64,000 bases of DNA from Ottelia alismoides (GCA_037367405.1 JAZKJV010010539.1:248001-312000); one strand, 5' to 3'; shown: positions 24,301 to 33,723, counted from the first letter of the stretch. The notes: generated by a model from the letters alone, not told the origin. Program-made: numbers and translations.

Positions 24301-25013
24301 CTAAACATCCAACATGACATCACAGCCACCCTAATATTCTAGGGTTCTCAATTGTGTCCCCGCCCCTGCATAATCGGTCGCATATGCGACAGACAGCAAA
24401 GGGAAGGAGCGCATAATGGGCCGCCTCAGGAAATCAATTCGGTCCAATGGCCGCATGGGCATATGCAGTCGCATATGCAGACTATGCAACTTATTTCCTG
24501 AACATTTCCTACCACTGCACTAGTAACTTTCTACTGTGAGCCTGATACTTACATCGCCACTAATCATGTTTATCATGAGTGTACCAATCATATTGTGGTG
24601 GACCTTCATTTTATTCATGAGTGGACCAAGGTGGACTTCCGTTTTACTCGAAATGTAGCGTGGACCAAACATACTGTCATTGTCCTATCGGCTACCAATT
24701 ATCCCACTTGTTTCCTCGGAAGATAGAAACTTGAGCCGCTTTCTTAACTGCTGACTCAATCACACGGTGAAAAAAATACCTATTGCAGATCAGGAAAGCG
24801 TCGCATATAAATTGTCTCAATATATTTTTGATTAGTTTTTGAAAACTGTATGCATCAATGATATTCCGATGGTACGCAAGATACTGAGGGGATAAAACAA
24901 GAACTGCTAACTGGAGAAACAACCATGTAGTTTCTAAAAAGAGAAAAATCAAAACTCATAGGATGTCCTTTGCCTAACCTTTTGGTAACGAGGAACCGCG
25001 AGGCAAAAGACAT
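3343..25013 (-). CDS. CRM-domain (CRS1-YhbY) RNA-binding protein, four exons with a giant last intron
   Basis: Coding exons on minus: 25013-24979, 23532-23013, 22828-22427 and 3495-3343. They sum to 1,110 nt, 369 aa plus stop, and every junction has GT/AG and consistent phase ([33 protein letters not shown]). The CRM domain is about residues 205-305, with the GxxG-type loop GKRGVFGG at 237-244 and the endings IIFYRGKNY. Known CRM proteins bind structured RNA and often act in organelle intron splicing or ribosome assembly. This one matches the single-CRM plant family of Arabidopsis At3g25440, whose members end with the coiled coil [14 protein letters not shown] seen in exon 4. Residues about 75-170 hold three tandem copies of a 36-aa lysine-rich unit ([14 protein letters not shown]), more than I recall for homologues. 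An in-frame GTG lies upstream, but [11 protein letters not shown] is the first ATG. An organelle location is inferred. Confidence 0.9.
3816..3895. repeat. Two-copy 40-bp tandem duplication
   Basis: The unit beginning ACTAGATGGCCTATGG starts at 3816 and again at 3856, and the copies differ at a few bases (for example GGAGG versus GGGGG). It lies in the CRM intron near the acceptor and no function is apparent. Confidence 0.7.
3896..4899. other. Intron sequence, unassigned
   Basis: Small open frames (for example 4466-4735) show no known domain. The stretch around 4640-4760, with CCCAAACCCTAGGGG followed by TTTATATACT, resembles the promoter part of a plant LTR, but no matching partner is seen. 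Confidence 0.35.
4900..5172 (+). mobile_element. Probable LINE 3' tail fragment
   Basis: A non-coding stretch ends in TTTCGTTCTCC followed by an A-rich run (CTAAAAAAAG). This is how plant LINE copies commonly end. No coding part remains, so the assignment is weak. Confidence 0.3.
5340..5498 (-). repeat. Copia C 3' LTR and polypurine tract
   Basis: It starts TGTGGATAAATAC and contains GGTTTAGGGGTTCTTATATAG, like the copia B LTR. It is followed by a C-run (polypurine tract on the minus strand) and TTAAGTTAGAGCATAT, matching the copia B internal end. Confidence 0.6.
5499..5791 (-). pseudogene. Copia C RNase H, C-terminal half
   Basis: Broken frames on minus encode phrases such as [29 protein letters not shown] and KLSMVD. 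These match the end of the copia B RNase H ([20 protein letters not shown]). Stops and shifts are present. The N half lies 8.7 kb away at 14502-14712. Confidence 0.65.
5921..7379 (-). pseudogene. Copia A reverse transcriptase / RNase H (3' part)
   Basis: Several frames on minus together encode RT ([63 protein letters not shown]) and RNase H ([31 protein letters not shown]). At least four frameshifts or stops lie between 6185 and 7100. The RT catalytic box reads FVDD. The coding continues across the hAT insertion into 11603 onward. Confidence 0.85.
8488..10900 (+). pseudogene. hAT transposase with BED finger, decayed
   Basis: The gene starts [16 protein letters not shown]-type zinc finger ([13 protein letters not shown], then HLAHIRG) lies at about residues 29-75. 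A DUF659-like core follows ([33 protein letters not shown]). The hAT dimerisation region is encoded near 10290-10413 and 10497 on ([19 protein letters not shown]), with a GT/AG intron at 10414-10496. An acidic tail ends at 10900. A TAG at 9643-9645 stops the frame, and shifts occur near 9800, 9890, 10260 and 10790, so this copy should not make active enzyme. Confidence 0.9.
10999..11361. repeat. 42-bp tandem repeat inside the hAT element, about 8.5 copies
   Basis: The units are TTTATGCTGTCTATTTTCAC plus ATTTGACTATGGATTCTACTTG, alternating CACATTTGACT and GACATTTGGCT versions, with unit lengths of 41-43 bp. The array follows the transposase stop and precedes the right subterminal region. Confidence 0.9.
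11931..12421. mobile_element. Non-autonomous hAT MITE, 491 bp
   Basis: The left end is CAAGGTTGCAGAAAGCGG and the right end in reverse is CACTGTTGTAAAAGTCGT. Flanking 8-mers are GTTGGATT and GCTGGATG (6 of 8). The left end matches the right terminal repeat of the hAT element at 7380-11594 at 17 of 18 bases. The interior holds repeated CGACTAGTCGG palindromes at both ends and an A/T-rich middle with no coding. Confidence 0.8.
12481..12560. repeat. GGT/GAT trinucleotide microsatellite
   Basis: Imperfect GGT repeats turn into GATGGT units. They fall in the copia A integrase-RT linker on the minus strand, where the frames read poly-proline or poly-histidine. Confidence 0.8.
14502..14712 (-). pseudogene. 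Copia C RNase H, N-terminal half
   Basis: On minus the fragment reads [19 protein letters not shown], then with breaks [11 protein letters not shown]. It matches copia B ([20 protein letters not shown]). It ends where copia A begins, and the continuation is at 5791-5499. Confidence 0.7.
14713..15289. other. GC-rich interval inside copia C
   Basis: The base composition differs sharply from its neighbours, with open frames on both strands (for example 14889-15284 plus) that match no family I know. It sits where the rest of copia C gag-pol should be. It could be a captured host fragment or replaced sequence. Confidence 0.4.
15290..15936 (-). pseudogene. Copia C gag
   Basis: On minus it starts with [18 protein letters not shown], parallel to copia B gag (VDSKPLYPSSSMMAQGTTIKL). 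It then shows broken matches such as [20 protein letters not shown] and [14 protein letters not shown]. Multiple stops are present. Confidence 0.65.
16411..16576 (-). repeat. Copia C 5' LTR
   Basis: 166 bp running TGTGGAGAAAGATG...CTCTAACA on the plus strand. It is preceded by GTGATACCA, a decayed primer binding site (TGGTATCA on minus, the initiator-Met tRNA type). It contains GGGTTTCTTATATATCG, the promoter region. Confidence 0.7.
16577..18190 (-). pseudogene. LINE ORF2 remnant (RT and C-terminal part)
   Basis: On minus, from high to low coordinates: [15 protein letters not shown] and SPEQT-like RT start near 18150-18070; the catalytic phrase [12 protein letters not shown] near 17675-17640; then the C-terminal phrase [20 protein letters not shown] near 17200-17140. 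Many stops are present and the frame changes often. It is the same general LINE type as the copy at 59915-62461. It lies in the CRM intron. Confidence 0.75.
18191..18799 (-). pseudogene. gag-like start of an LTR element
   Basis: The minus-strand frame starts [19 protein letters not shown], Ser/Arg-rich, and continues [20 protein letters not shown]. After a frameshift near 18560 it becomes proline-rich (down to 18276). It follows the primer site and LTR at 18813. I do not recognise the family, and the rest of the element is absent. Confidence 0.5.
18813..19285 (-). repeat. 5' LTR of a truncated LTR retrotransposon
   Basis: 473 bp running TGATGCGGA...GCTGCATCA, with short inverted ends TGATGC/GCATCA. 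Next to it, at 18799-18810, GCTCTGATACCA is a good primer binding site (TGGTATCAGAGC on minus). A TATA box (CTATATAAAG on minus) lies near 19040. No partner LTR is in the window. Confidence 0.75.
19400..20298 (+). pseudogene. RTE-type non-LTR retrotransposon, 3' end
   Basis: Broken plus-strand frames read [58 protein letters not shown] and a final HVANPT. These match the C-terminal end of RTE-clade RT. The element ends in a (GTT)n tail, GGCTTTGTTGTTGTTGT, as plant RTE copies do. The YADD position is degraded to VYDI. Confidence 0.8.
20299..22426. other. Intron sequence, no gene recognised
   Basis: A/T-rich sequence with only short frames. No splice-compatible exon or repeat family is identified. 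Confidence 0.5.
23533..24978 (-). other. Intron 1 of the CRM gene
   Basis: The donor is AAAAG|GTTAGG at 24979/24978 and the acceptor TTTTGCAG|ATCC at 23533/23532. A patch at 24375-24495 has repeated GTCGCATATGC palindromes and may be a small MITE remnant. No other features are seen. Confidence 0.7.
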
Positions 25014-25265
25014 CTGAGCGAAGCGTCCACTTTTCTCTTCCGAAGAAAACAGTGGTGGCCTATCCACTCCTAGACAGATAATTAAGAGAGACGTCAACAA
25101 TAGAGAGAGAGGGATTGGTCGAGAGAGAAGGAGAGGGAGGAGGCTAACTCGCCTCGCCGCCAGTCGCCAGATGTATGGATTCTCCGGTCCCCGAAACCCT
25201 ATGCCGGCGGATGATCTCTCCTCCGCCACTGCCACTGCCGTGAACGGGGATGACGTGAGGAGTAA
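25014..25265 (-). promoter_or_regulatory. Probable CRM gene 5' UTR and start region
   Basis: On minus this is pyrimidine-rich (CTCTCCTTCTCTCTCG), typical of a plant 5' leader, with no ATG in frame before 25013. The Tourist-like MITE begins directly beyond it, so the core promoter is either in this stretch or partly inside the MITE. Confidence 0.35.
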
Positions 25266-25625
25266 GGGTGTCTTTGTACAGTGGGTTTAGTGGTTTAGGT
25301 GGGTTAAACTGGTTGCAGGTAACCTATTTTTTGGGTTTTGGTGTTTGGATAGAGGGTTAAACTAGGGGTAGGTTTGAGATGATATGATTGTATTAGAATT
25401 TGAAAAAGTGAGTAATTATTGTGATGTGATTGTATTTAAGTTTGAAAAAGTGAGTACAAGTAGAGTAGTTTATAATTTTTATATGATATGATAGTATAGT
25501 ATATTATTTTTTGATGGAATTGATGATGGAGAATTGATTTATTTAATTTTTAAAAAGATAAAAAATGGGACCCACATGGAGGGAGAAAATATGGAGTAGG
25601 GGAGTTCCATTAGCCGAACAGCACC
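25266..25625. mobile_element. Tourist-like MITE, copy 1
   Basis: About 360 bp, starting GGGTGTCTTTGTACAGTGGG after TAA and ending GAACAGCACC before TAT. Its interior (repeated TTTGAAAAAGTGAGTA units and TTTATATGATATGAT) matches, in reverse, the element at 45874-46260. TAA-type 3-bp target sites fit the PIF/Harbinger group. Confidence 0.65.
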
Positions 25626-26277
25626 TATAAAGGGTGTAGCGGCAACGGGGTCTGGGCGTAGACACGCTTTTTCCCCACAGCAACTCTAATTTTTCTTCAT
25701 TACAAAACGAAAGTCCTTTCGAGCATCCGAAGCGCACGTGTAGAGGATGCATCTGAGCGAAGCACACATTTGTTAGCAATGGGCAATAAAAAATATATTA
25801 TCTCTAAACTTTTGTCCTTAACATAGGAGTGTTGTGTATTAGAGCAGATTCCAATCTTGTAAACAGGGAGCTAGCTCGACAAGGCTCCCACTCCCCGTAT
25901 CCGACTCACTTTTTTTTTGATATACGGTAAGTAAGCCGTCTCCATAAGGAGCGGCTTTAAGGAGACGGCTTTGGTTTAAGGTAAGATGCTCCTTTGAAGA
26001 GACGGTCTTGTTTGAAGGCATGTAAACATCGCCTCCATAGGAAGAGGCTATCTCATTAGAGATTAAGCCATCCAATGAGGAGGTGCTTCGGTCAAACTCA
26101 GGAGCCTGCATCCTGCTCGTTTTACGACGATGTTGTTGCTACTTTATGTTGTTGTTGCAACTATTGTTGATATTCACTTCTATTGCTATTGTTTGCAACG
26201 TGGGATCATCTAATATTAGTTTTTTTTACAATCAAAAATCTCTCAAAAGTCAATCTAGTAAACACAAAACATTAGAT
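25626..26277. other. Intergenic; unassigned repeat-like sequence
   Basis: Around 25925-26020 the phrase GAGACGG recurs several times with GGAG(C/A). The 14-mer CATCTGAGCGAAGC occurs at 25010-25023 and again at about 25748, on the two sides of MITE copy 1. No gene is recognised. Confidence 0.4.
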
Positions 26278-26675
26278 TGTTAGGAGAAGAAGTCGTATTA
26301 AGATTTGGAATCCTAAAGAAATAGGTCTCCTAATCATATTATATATTAAGTTTTATCCTTTGTATAATCTTCATAGGAATATGACTATGGTTTGTAATAA
26401 TCTATATATAGAAAGGGTGAGAGGCATCATCTCTCCACCATTGCAACAAGAGGGAATACAACAACAAAATAAGAGAGTGTGTGAGAGAAGACAAGGGAGA
26501 AAGCGAGGGGATGATGAGAGTTGTACTCGTTCTACTTCTTAGTGATTTATTCTCCAATTATCACGAGAGATGATCGATCATTGTTATATCATGGTCTTTT
26601 TCTTCTTCATCATGTACTTCCATGGTGGTGGTCGATTGTGTATAAGCATCCATATCCGGTGTTCAACCCCCATCA
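26278..26675 (+). repeat. Copia D 5' LTR
   Basis: It contains GGAATCCTAAAGAAATAGG, CTATATATAGAAAGGGTGAG (TATA region) and GAGTGTGTGAGAGAAGACAAG, all also present in the 3' copy. Confidence 0.8.
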
Positions 26676-27486
26676 ACCGGTATCCGAGCAGAGTTGATAC
26701 CGGGTCGTGACCCAACAACGGTATCAGATCCTACTTCAATGACATTGAGGGATACAACACAACGGATCAAATATAGATTCGACAATGACGAAACAGATGC
26801 AATGCAAAAGGTGTTCATTCTTCAAAGGTTGTGAAGAACCAACATTTACGGTGAACCATTGAGATCAGGAACATCTAAAGTTCGATTGAGGAGATCCATG
26901 AGTTCAGATAAGAGTTTTTGTCTTTCCTTCGCTTTCTCTCAATTCAACTGGACTTTCAAATATAATTACCTCAACTTTTAGAAATATATAACAAAAAATA
27001 CCTAAGTTTTATGAGTATTGCTTGAGAGCTTCTCAAAATAAGGGAGAAGTTCGGAGGCCATCCTATTTTCTATTAAACGCACCTCATGACGTTTAATGGA
27101 ATAATTAGTTATAGCTTCGTTGAAGAATTTAAGGACATGAGGGGACTTTTTAAAATTTTTGTTTCAACTATACTATAGGGCTATATGCCATTTGAGAAAT
27201 GAGAAGGAAAGAGAAAGTATGATCTCATCACTATGAAGAACTAACTTAAGGCGCACTCCAGACAATTTGGACAGTTCGTATCAGGAGGATTCTGCTTCAG
27301 TTTTTCTAATCATGTAAGGAGGTACGGTAGAAAATCAGATGGTAAAGTTGACATCAACTGGTGCATCATTCTCCGTGGATACCTTCGATGGGAAAAATGA
27401 CTTCACCTTTATGGCAATAACATGTAAACAATACACTCACATAAGAAGGACGTGTGAAAACTCTCTAGGATAAAAAAAGGGCGGAG

Positions 27487-28440
27487 ATGAAAGAGGATAG
27501 GTGGAATGAGACGTGGGATCTCGTGAACAATACAATACATACGTTCTTGGCAGATAACACTCTAAATGAAGTCATCATTCTGGAAGATCCAAAAGAGGTT
27601 TGGATGAAGTTCGAGAGATGTTACAAGTCCAAATCTCTCGCAAATCGGTTATTGACAAAGAAGAAGCTCTACGGTTTGAATATGACTGACAGGAAGCTTG
27701 AGACATACTTAGATGAATTAAATAAGGTTTTAAACATATGTACTGACACTTGGGGAGAAGGATGTGAAAGGAGAATCTTTCTTCAATGAGGAGAATAAGG
27801 CAATGATCTTGCTGAGTTTCCTTCCATCTTCATAAGATCATATTGTGACGACAATACTTTATGACAATGAGACCATCACATTGACCGTGGCAATTACTTC
27901 GATGCTTGCGAATGAGTATCGAGGAGATCAATGTATGAGGAAACGAATGATGAACTTCATGTGCTAGCAATTGAGGATAGACATTCAAGATGTAGGGAGA
28001 CAGGATTTAGATGTCAATCCAAGTCATGAGATCTAATCAAGTGATCATGAATCTAGTCAAGGAGGGTTACAAAATAGTTGATTGTTCGAGATGTGAGAAG
28101 GAGAAGGGAAAGAAGATGATTCCAACACAATATACGAGAGAGATATGCGAGCTTGCTCTAGGGAGATAACGATAGATTCAAGATGGCTTCTGGATACATC
28201 GTGTATAGATCATGTGTGCTCATATAGGGAGCAGTTCAGTACATATTAGGCATGCAATGAATGACACGGTCGAGATGGAGGTGGAGAGGTTCACCGCGTA
28301 AAGGGAATTGGATCAGTACAATTTCACATGTTTGATGGAGCAATACAAATTCTGATAGGTATCAGCCACATTCCCACAACTAAGAAGAATCTGATTTTGC
28401 TGGGAACGTTTGAGTTTATGAGGACATTGAGTTATCATTG
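27487..28440 (+). pseudogene. Copia D gag and protease remnants
   Basis: The frame at 27487-27789 starts MKEDRWNETWDLVNNTIHTF and includes PKEVWMKFERCYKSKSLANR, TYLDELNKV, a UBN2-type copia gag. Further on, 28300-28420 encodes GIGSVQFHMFDG and HIPTTKKNLILLG, the stretch after copia protease. Stops separate the two. Confidence 0.75.
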
Positions 28441-28881
28441 GAGGGGAATTTCTTAAAGTAGCAAGGGAGCACACATGATGATGCGTGAGATGAGGACGTC
28501 GAACAATATGTACATGCGAGTGAAAGGTCGTGATAGGTGATTGCGCTCCAGTTATTCCCATGAAGAGTAGTAAAATGAGAGAGCGAAAGGTTATCAACAT
28601 CTCTGTTGTAGAAGTACGCAACAAAAGAGAAGAGAGTACGATTCTCTTTACCAGAGGGATGAAAACACAATCTCTAGTAGAGATTTGTAGTGCTACGCCA
28701 AGACGCAAAACAGAGTTGTGCAAGTGTGCCCATGAGGAGGCACGTCGAGTGTACCCAGCGGCAAGTATGTCACCCAGAGGTGGTGAGTTCTTACTAATTA
28801 GACCTATAGACGACAAAGATGCCCTAATACAAACTCAAGGAAATGTGAAGATTGTGACGGAATTCAGCTCAAGGGGGAGAT

Positions 28882-29277
28882 TGTTAGGAATTATGACTTA
28901 TATTAGATTGGGAATCCTAAAGAAATAGGACTCTCATAATAGCCATTGAGTTTTATTATTTGTGTGGTCCTTATATGAATAAGACTATGGGCCTGTAATT
29001 AGACTATATAGAGAGGGGTAGGGGGGCATTGCCTCAATACCACCACAATAGGAGGGAATGCCATAAGAGAAAACAAGAGTGTGTGAGAGAAGACAAGTAA
29101 GAGAACGAGGGGAAAATGAGAGTTGTACTTGTTCTACTTCCAATAATTTTCTTCTCCGGTGGTCGCGAGAGGTGACTGACCACTCTTATACTGTGTTCTT
29201 CTTCTTCTTCTTCACGTGCATATGTGGCAGTGGTTCATTGTGAATCCACATCTGAATCAGGTGCTTAATTCCCACCA
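28882..29277 (+). repeat. Copia D 3' (or shared) LTR
   Basis: Homologous to 26278-26675. The sequence just after it (29278-29335) resembles the leader after the 5' LTR (26676-26733), so this LTR may be the junction of two elements. Confidence 0.75.
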
Positions 29278-29335
29278 ATCGATATTCAAGTGGAGACGAT
29301 AACAAATCATGTACCAACAACATCATCTTTAGGTT

Positions 29336-30182
29336 TCCAACATGCAACTAAATGATCAGTTAAATACAATCTTAAATGTGTATGTCGAATGCAAAACAAT
29401 CATAGAACTCAAAAATTTATCCATTAATATGCCAACCATGTGTCTTAAAAGTACAAGGAAAAATATACATATTTGATGTTTGTGCCCCCAAATATATTTC
29501 AACTTTTTTACTCTATATTTTCTATGGAGGCTTTAGTCGTTGCTCAGTCAATAGTAGATAATCAGTTGGCATGGTCAATTTGGGAAATCTAGGGGACGTC
29601 CTCATTGTCGTCAACATCTAAGTCAAGTACATGTAATGGGGACTGGAAAGACATGTCAACGTAATATTTGGCCTTTCTTCCTCAATTCATCTAGTATTAC
29701 TACAATGCGAGTTGTCCTAATTGAAATGGTGTTTGAAATTCATTTTTCGAGGAGGGTATGCATGTCATTGGTTGTGAAGTCTCTCCAAAATCATTAGGTC
29801 AGACCTAAGTGAGACATGCACCATATTGTCGCATACAACATCACCCTCAACCATGGACCCATCTTTTAGAATCAAATAGTTCAGCGCATCTTCATGTAGA
29901 GATATTCCTACTAAAGTTCAAGTCAACAAGGTAGCCCAACAAAGTCTCAACCTCCATGCTCCGCTACACGAAGTTCAACATATTTTACTTGTTTGATGGT
30001 TGGGTCATCATCACGACAATGGTCATATACTTCCTCCTCCTCAGGATCATAGTAATCCTCATTACGGAGAAGTCGACAAAAAGCGATCAGTTTTGATTTT
30101 CATTGTAAACATCCCATTTCCTTCCACAACTAACCAAGTTCAAAGACCATGTAAACTTGGTTGTTTTGTTAGTCCTGTGAAA
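29336..30182 (-). other. Degenerate coding-like sequence of unknown family
   Basis: On minus, 29960-29770 reads ETLLGYLVDLNFSRNIS and, after one frameshift, SLHEDALNYLILKDGSM and VHVSLRSDLMILERLHNQ. The length and composition look like protein coding. I do not recognise the family. It may be a decayed gene or transposon part. No gene is seen in the rest. Confidence 0.35.
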
Positions 30183-31055
30183 TCTTGATGGTAAAGAGAC
30201 AAAATTACTACTTTGCATAAAGTTCTAGTCAAGTAGATATTGATTGGACCTACCTTGAATCCTTTATCGTAAATTAGTATCTGAATTCCAACGGGACTTA
30301 GATCCTATTTTATTAGATACAGCTTGAATCCTTCTATCTTATTTTAGAAAATAATTTAGATCTGATTAATATTTAGGATATAAAACCATTTATATTAGAA
30401 CTAGTATGATTTTTTTCTTCAGGGGGGACTATATAAACTTCCCCATGGCTAGAGTTTTGAAGGAAGCTAAGATTATCATCTTCTCAATATCCGTTGTATT
30501 CCTTAGGGCCGTTCGGTAGGAGAATAAGCAGGAATAAGAATAGAGAATAAGGGGAATAAGCGTCTATTCTCCATTCGGTTGGAGGATAAGAATAAGGAGA
30601 ATAAGCTGAAATAAAGGTAGGTATTATGGGATAAAGATAGGAATAAGAGTGAAATAAGATAGAATAATGGGGAATAGTCGTACCACTGGGAACCGTGTCG
30701 GGAGAAGAATTAACATCTTATTCCACGGCTTATTCTCCAACCAAACAGATAGCCACCACAAATTTCATATAGTTCTTGTTTTTTTCTTGCATTGCAGTGG
30801 TTTTGGATAGGATTAGACTTCCGAAGGAAGCTAAGATTATCATCTTCTTAAGATACATTACATTCATATTTTTGAGAGAAGTAACATAACCACCATAACT
30901 CTCTTATGCTTCTTGTATTCTTTTTCATTATAGTAATTTCAATCTTTTTACCCGTAGTTTACTCCACTTCACTGGTGGAACTTTTCTATGTAAATATGTA
31001 TCCCTCATTATGGATTTCTTATTGTTTGGTTGTGTGAACCCCATCGCTTTTACAT
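30183..31055 (+). repeat. LTR remnant with an internal duplication and a MITE
   Basis: It runs from TGATGGTAAAGAG to TTTTACA, followed by TGGTATAATCC, which resembles a decayed tRNA-Met primer site. GGGGACTATATAAACTTCCCC is a promoter-like TATA region. The phrase GAAGGAAGCTAAGATTATCA occurs at 30459 and 30823, showing a tandem duplication split by a MITE. Confidence 0.45.
30506..30754. mobile_element. MITE with GAGAATAAGC ends, 249 bp
   Basis: The left end is GGGCCGTTCGGTAGGAGAAT and the right end in reverse is GGCTATCTGTTTGGTTGGAG. The interior consists of repeated GGAATAAG/GAATAAGA words. The target duplication is not clear. Confidence 0.55.
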
Positions 31056-32471
31056 GGTATAATCCAACCACACATCATTAAACATTTAGTTCTCCTTTTC
31101 AAAAAAAGTATGGATTCCCAAGAGTGAATGTGAAATTATAGAGCCAATCATATTGGATTCAATAGAAAACTAATACCATAGACATATTATGCATGTGGAG
31201 AACCATGCAAAAAATGACATCGAAAAAAGCTGCAAGAAAAATCTAAACCATGCATGATAGAAGATCACAAGGAATGGGAGCTCAAGATTAGAGTATCCAC
31301 ATTCCTATATATAGAAGACATCCGCATAGATCGTGGTGCAACTTCAATGGAACTAATTACATATTAAAGTTAGGTGTTAATTCATACAACTTAGTTGTTA
31401 CAGGTATTTTACTAGGGTTTTAAAGTCAAAATGGAAAAATAAAGGTAGATAAATAGCTATTCATCAAGTATTCATATAATCATAAAGGGAAGAAGCTAAC
31501 AATGTGATCAATTTTAAGTGAACCACTTGGAGAATACAAGTGGGGAAGTGTCATAGAGAATCGAACTATGAATTCTTGCAAACGATTGATTGTAGTGAGC
31601 TTTAGTTAAAGAAGGATATATTAGTAACCAACATTAGATGATAAAGAATAAATGCGTACAATCATGTCTCTTGTTCTTCATTGAATTTGACTTAATAAAA
31701 AATAAGCGTGGGCAAGAGTCGATAGCCAGATCTTTTTAGGATCGTGTACAATTGTGAACTCCTACCAAGGGTCGTGGAGCTTGGATTTGTTTTACGGAGT
31801 AGCTCTCTGCATATAGGGTTTTGTCCGTAAGTGTTGTATTTTGGTGTAGGTTGGGCTGCACTTTTCGAAAATGTTTATCCATTATGGGAAGCTTACCTTA
31901 AGCACTTCTTGGCACACTTTACAATATTTACATTACATTGTTTAGTTGCTTAACACCAAATTGGGTAAATTTATTCATAAATACCTACTTGCATGGATCC
32001 GACAGGTTTTGCTCGTGTTGTTGCTCAGGGAGCAGCTTTGGAACTTGACCTGGCCTTTTGGTTGTTGCACTGTTCAGAGTACGTGCTTACCGTAGAGTTG
32101 TTCAGTGTTGCACTTATAGATACTTTCGTATAGCTTCCACATTTCAATTTTTCAAACATGTAATTCATTAGATTGAGGACTCTGTTTATTATTGTATATG
32201 TATAAATTATTAGGAACCATGAATACAAACGTGTTGTTGGAGCATTTTATTTCAATTATTTTTCCTACTTTACATTCCGAATGATAATCTTGATGTATGA
32301 ATATGGCTATTACTGAGTATCCAGATCCCGGGAGAGTCACGTTCTACTACCTTGTTGAACTTGATAGCTCCCTTATAAATACAAGGTCACCTCTTGAACA
32401 TTACACACAACTCATTCACATTCTACACATAAGAGAAAAATATTCGAGCCTTCATCAAAGCTACACTAGCT
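31056..32471. other. Intergenic, no gene recognised
   Basis: Short frames only. The first few hundred bases may be the leader and decayed interior of the LTR element at 30183-31055 (an ATGGATTCCCAAGAG start followed by a stop near 31110). Confidence 0.4.
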
Positions 32472-32595
32472 GCCTGTTTGGTTGCAGGGTTGGGTTGGCC
32501 CAACCCGGGCTACCCCTCCTTCCAAACACACCAATCCTCCTCACAGTTTAGTATTCACAGGGGTACCCCTGCCCAACCCTGCAACCAAATAGACC
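32472..32595. mobile_element. Short MITE, GGTTGGGTTGG family, copy 1
   Basis: 124 bp. The ends are near-perfect inverted repeats, GTTTGGTTGCAGGGTTGGG and its reverse complement, round a core with CAATCCTCCTCACAGTTTA. The same core and similar ends are found at 49283-49457. Confidence 0.65.
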
Positions 32596-33291
32596 CCATA
32601 CCTCCCACTCTCTATTTCAATATTCTATCTTAAGAAACATTTGTCTACATGCTTGGTTTGCATTTCTTCATTCAATTACAACATGCATTTATTAGCCTCA
32701 CATTCATTGCATATTTATTTGGGGCTTTTTAGATTGTTGTAAATTTTCTTACATTATTTCATATTGATACATGATCTGTAATCCAAAGTAGTGGAAAATC
32801 TTCGATGTGCCATAACACATGTAACTACTTGAGTTATCCGCATGGAAATAACTCGCACAACATATTACTTGATTGACTCGATCAATCGAAAATCCTTAGT
32901 AGGGAGATTTGGGTCATGATTTTAGTAACCTCATCCTCGTTGTCTTTGCTTTTATTTTAAGAATTTTAGTTTTCCTTAACTGTATATGAATTTACACGCA
33001 AGCCCCTGTAGCATTGTCTTATTTCAACGCATAAAAAGTTTCATTCCATTTTTTAAACCATTATGGTCATCACTCTGTGCTCTACGTTATCATAATTTAT
33101 TTATTGAAATCTGCTTCTAAATTGATAATATTGCATTAGTAAGATAACCAAGGGCTCAACCTACACACTTACTTTTTAAATTAATATTGATGGAGCTTTG
33201 TCACATAATACCACACTTGATAATTTTAATATATTTTTCTGTGACTCGTTGTTGCACGTAAAAGTCGCCTTTCTCCATTTACATATGCCAT
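32596..33291. other. Intergenic, no gene recognised
   Basis: A/T-rich sequence up to the target duplication of the foldback element at 33301. Confidence 0.5.
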
Positions 33292-33551
33292 CACTAAAAA
33301 GAGGATAGAGAGTATGCACTCAGGTGCATGTAATTCTACATACATTCGGACTTATAACTCCCACATTTTTTTACTTTTCTGAAAAATACCGCCATGTATA
33401 TTCATCTATATATCCCTCCTATATATCATTCCAATTTCATCAGAAACAGAGACCCCTACGTCCTCCATCTAGAACACATTATTTTAACGGTCTTAGAATC
33501 GTTGTAATCGACATGTTCTTGATGGAGGACGTAGGGGTCTCTGTTTCTGAT

Positions 33552-33716
33552 TGTGAAGAAAGAAGGTTTTGTTATATTTATTCCAATGGGTTTAGGGGTC
33601 CTTATATAGGAAAAACCCTGGAAACCCTAAATAGTCCCGGAAAGGGAAAAATACAGAATTGCCCCTTATTGGGGTTACAATAAGAAACGTCTCTTAACTA
33701 CTAACAATTACTAACA
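33552..33716 (-). repeat. Copia B 3' LTR
   Basis: 165 bp, TGTGAAGAAAG...TACTAACA. On minus it carries the TATA region CCTATATAAGGACCCC. It is identical to 38779-38943. Confidence 0.95.
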
Positions 33717-33723
33717 CTCCCCC

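Larger units (their letters stand above)
26278..29277 (+). mobile_element. Copia D: internally deleted Ty1/copia element
   Basis: The 5' LTR is 26278-26675 (TGTTAGGAG...CATCA) and the 3' LTR 28882-29277 (TGTTAGGAATT...CCACCA). They share about 400 bp with many point changes. GGTATCCGAGCAGAG after the 5' LTR is a primer site, and CAAGGGGGAGAT before the 3' LTR is a polypurine tract. Only 2.2 kb lies between the LTRs. It holds gag and protease remnants, with integrase, RT and RNase H missing. Confidence 0.8.

Noticed and set aside
24855..25235. A longer in-frame CRM protein start at 25235
   Set aside because: The codon there is GTG on the minus strand, not ATG. The sequence between it and 25013 is pyrimidine-rich like a 5' leader.
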